From assembly GCA_017439235.1 (NCBI GenBank), contig JAFSJN010000019.1, positions 1-64,000 on the forward strand: a DNA stretch of 64,000 nucleotides, written 5' to 3'. The position numbers were made by a program, and so were the translations under genes. A model generated the notes under the pieces. It was not told the DNA's origin. It saw nothing but the letters and a program-made list of their open reading frames with translations, and did no database searches. How positions within the stretch are numbered: the first letter of the stretch is position 1; each line of letters starts with the position of its first letter. This DNA comes from Paludibacteraceae bacterium. Its GTDB lineage: Bacteria > Bacteroidota > Bacteroidia > Bacteroidales > Paludibacteraceae. This document shows, piece by piece, positions 62,451 to 64,000 of the stretch.

Positions 62451-63155
62451 TTACAGATAGAAATCTCTGGTCAATTTGGCGTACTCTTCACTGCGTGGGG
62501 AGTGCGCCGATTCGATATACAGTGTCTCCGCCGTCGGCATCGTCTCGCTTGCGCCCTTACGCAGCGCTATTAAGATACGCTTGGCGGGTTTGCCGGGTTT
62601 GCTATGCACGCGTGTCAGACGGGTGGGGGAGAGACCCTCGGCGCGAGCCAGAGCGATAACTTGCGTTTCCGCTTCGGCAGGCAGGATAAGCGCCAGCACG
62701 CCTTGTGGCTGCAGCAATCGTGCAGCGGATGCTATCAGTACTTCGTACGACAACGTATCCGTGTGTCGTGCCGTTTGACGACCCGGGTCGGGATTCTTCT
62801 GTGAATCGACAAAGTAGGGAGGATTACTGATAATCAGGTCATAAGTAGCACTCTGCTCTGCCGACCATTCTTGCACAGATATATGTCTTCCTGTCAATCG
62901 CTCTGCCCAGGGCGAGAGGCGGAAGTTGTCCTGCGACTGCTTGACCGCTTCGGCATCTATGTCGATGGCGTCGATATGTGCCTCGGGGGAACGCTGCGCC
63001 GCTATCAGGGCTATCACGCCGCTGCCTGTTCCAATATCCAGTATCTTGCGTGCTGCGCCTATAGGACACCAACAGCCTAATAAGACGGCATCGGTGCCCA
63101 CCTTCATCGCACAGCGGTCGTCCGCTACAGTGAATTGTCGGAAACGAAAGGACAT
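62451..63155 (-). CDS. N6-adenine methyltransferase, TrmN6/YfiC type
   Basis: The 234-residue SAM-dependent enzyme has the SAM-binding ILDIGTGSGVIAL (about 38-50), AIDIDAEAVKQSQDN (about 62-76) and the catalytic NPPYF (about 105-109) that places the adenine amino group. It matches the family that methylates A37 of tRNA-Val in E. coli; the target here is inferred. I start at the ATG at 63155 (MSFRFRQFTVADDRCAMKVG), the typical N-terminus of the family; upstream in-frame residues come from the neighbouring gene. The start lies 31 nt inside the upstream gene. Confidence 0.9.
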   Translation of the reverse strand: MSFRFRQFTVADDRCAMKVGTDAVLLGCWCPIGAARKILDIGTGSGVIALIAAQRSPEAHIDAIDIDAEAVKQSQDNFRLSPWAERLTGRHISVQEWSAEQSATYDLIISNPPYFVDSQKNPDPGRQTARHTDTLSYEVLIASAARLLQPQGVLALILPAEAETQVIALARAEGLSPTRLTRVHSKPGKPAKRILIALRKGASETMPTAETLYIESAHSPRSEEYAKLTRDFYL

Positions 63156-63856
63156 GCGTGCTCGTGATGATGATGGTCGTGGTCGTGATGCAGCAGGTGG
63201 ATACCTAAGTAGATACCGTAGCCGATAAACAGCACGGCGCAGCAGTAGCGGAACCAATGCTCAAAGCGCTGCAACTTATCCGTCAGCGACTGAGCCGTTA
63301 TAGCGCTGTAACTGATAGCCCAGGCTAAGAGCATAATAGGCAGTCCTGTGCCCAAACCGAAGACTACCGGCAGTACCCAGTTCCAAGTCTGCGGCAGCGT
63401 CATCGCCATCTCAATCATCGTGAAGAAATATACCAAACGGTGCGGGCAGAAGGCGATAGCGAAGAATATGCCTAACATAAACGCCCATAGCCACGACGAG
63501 TTGTCATCTACGTTCTGCAGCCATTTACCGATGCCGTGGTCGTGGTTATGGTGCATATGACCGGCAAAGAGCAGGAACACACCGCATACGAGCATAAAGA
63601 TACACAGTAGCGGCTCGCCCCATTCTTGCGTCAGGTGATGGATATGCTCCGTGCGCGCACCCATGATAAAAGGTATACTGAGCAGCACATAGGTCACCAA
63701 CTTACCCAATACGAACATCAGTCCTGTCGTCAGCACGCGCCGACGGTTCTGCAATTCGCGGTCTATATAGCCGATGGCGGCGATGGAGGTAAAGAGGGTG
63801 CACGGGTCCAATATCATCAGGAAGCCCAGTACCAATGCGGTGCAAATAGAGAGCAT
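63125..63856 (-). CDS. CcdA/DsbD-type membrane protein with histidine-rich loops (ArsG-like)
   Basis: The 243-residue membrane protein has six hydrophobic segments. The pattern ILDPCTLFTSI (Cys19) in segment 1 and FCPHRLVYFF (Cys near 137) in segment 4 is like the CcdA/DsbD family, which passes electrons across the membrane, and like the related ArsG-type efflux proteins of Bacteroides. Two His-rich stretches, HMHHNHDHG near 100-108 and HHDHDHHHHEH at the C-terminus, suggest metal binding. Whether it moves electrons, an arsenical or a metal ion cannot be decided here. It overlaps the methyltransferase gene and has a promoter at 63896-63927 interleaved with that of the divergent lipoprotein gene. 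Confidence 0.75.
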   Translation of the reverse strand: MLSICTALVLGFLMILDPCTLFTSIAAIGYIDRELQNRRRVLTTGLMFVLGKLVTYVLLSIPFIMGARTEHIHHLTQEWGEPLLCIFMLVCGVFLLFAGHMHHNHDHGIGKWLQNVDDNSSWLWAFMLGIFFAIAFCPHRLVYFFTMIEMAMTLPQTWNWVLPVVFGLGTGLPIMLLAWAISYSAITAQSLTDKLQRFEHWFRYCCAVLFIGYGIYLGIHLLHHDHDHHHHEHACPFVSDNSL

Positions 63857-63891
63857 AATTTCCGTTCTTGAGTGATTTTTTTATTAAAAAG

Positions 63892-63923
63892 TTTGCAAAG
63901 GTACAAAATTTGTTGTAACTTTG
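63892..63923 (+). promoter_or_regulatory. Bacteroidota-type promoter of the right-edge lipoprotein gene
   Basis: TTTG (63892-63895) and TAACTTTG (63916-63923), spacer 20 nt. The likely start, near 63930, lies almost at the ATG at 63932, so the message may be nearly leaderless. Confidence 0.8.
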
Positions 63924-63927
63924 CAAG
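63896..63927 (-). promoter_or_regulatory. Promoter of the CcdA-type gene, interleaved with the divergent promoter
   Basis: On the minus strand the -7 element TACCTTTG occupies 63896-63903; 20 nt away the -33 position reads CTTG (63924-63927), one mismatch to TTTG. It covers the same 36 bp as the plus-strand promoter. Confidence 0.68.
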
Positions 63928-63931
63928 CGAA

Positions 63932-64000
63932 ATGAGAAATATTTGCAAAATATTGCTTTTTTCTTTGCTTCTGACGGCTTGTCACGCCTCTGGGAGTAAG
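63932..64000 (+). CDS. Lipoprotein, 5' part only (cut by window edge)
   Basis: The visible 23 codons read MRNICKILLFSLLLTACHAS and on to the edge. This is a lipoprotein signal peptide with a lipobox LTAC (Cys17). Nothing of the mature protein is visible beyond six residues, so no function can be named. The promoter at 63892-63923 supports it as a true gene. Confidence 0.75.
   Translation, partial: MRNICKILLFSLLLTACHASGSK

Overview
The window comes from a bacterium of the phylum Bacteroidota, order Bacteroidales, probably host-associated; the family cannot be fixed from sequence alone. The support is: two SusC/RagA-type TonB-dependent receptors, one in a SusC-SusD-SusE locus; at least a dozen promoters of the Bacteroidota form TTTG-20 nt-TAnnTTTG with no sigma70-like -35/-10 boxes; the rpmB-rpmG-DUF4295 group; DUF3078 and DUF6175 proteins; and three secreted proteins whose C-termini look like type IX secretion sorting tails.

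Layout. 1-2.8 kb: a leftward SusC-like receptor followed by telomere-like heptad repeats. 3.0-3.9 kb: a small unknown gene, then a structured non-coding RNA whose main part is a 6S-like rod with its own promoter and terminator. 4.1-12.5 kb: two large secreted proteins with sorting tails facing each other, a small companion membrane protein, and a 750-bp non-coding gap with terminators and direct repeats. 12.7-23.7 kb: a 12-gene rightward housekeeping operon (DUF3078, ZapB-like coiled coil, zapA, rny, yqeY, glyS, C_GCAxxG_C_C protein, lpd, nadA, mnmA, MATE exporter, NUDIX), ending directly against the rnpB promoter. 23.8-28.2 kb: rnpB, a YihY-type membrane protein, the rpmB-rpmG-DUF4295 operon, ferritin and glyA. 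28.3-32.1 kb: a four-gene operon of a steroid 5-alpha-reductase family protein, an Old Yellow Enzyme-family reductase and two tandem short-chain dehydrogenases, which together look like a steroid or bile-acid converting pathway. 32.0-47.6 kb: an 11-gene leftward operon that starts with recQ-rimO-HU-HU/LysM-uvrA and continues into envelope polysaccharide genes and a PL9-type pectate lyase with a sorting tail. 47.7-55.6 kb: a sugar-transporter/SusC/SusD/SusE-like operon without a glycoside hydrolase. 55.7-62.4 kb: a seven-gene operon of a zinc-ribbon membrane protein and six exported proteins, several LPP20-like, one DUF6175; its function is unknown. 62.4-64 kb: a tRNA/RNA methyltransferase, a CcdA-type membrane protein and the start of a lipoprotein gene cut by the window edge.

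The genes are packed into a few very long operons with stop/start overlaps, so most regulation visible here lies in a small number of consensus promoters, two of which form overlapping divergent pairs. The most interesting parts are the putative steroid/bile-acid operon, the uncharacterised seven-gene envelope operon, and the 6S-like RNA with a long structured leader. Functions are assigned from motifs and family knowledge; no database search was possible.
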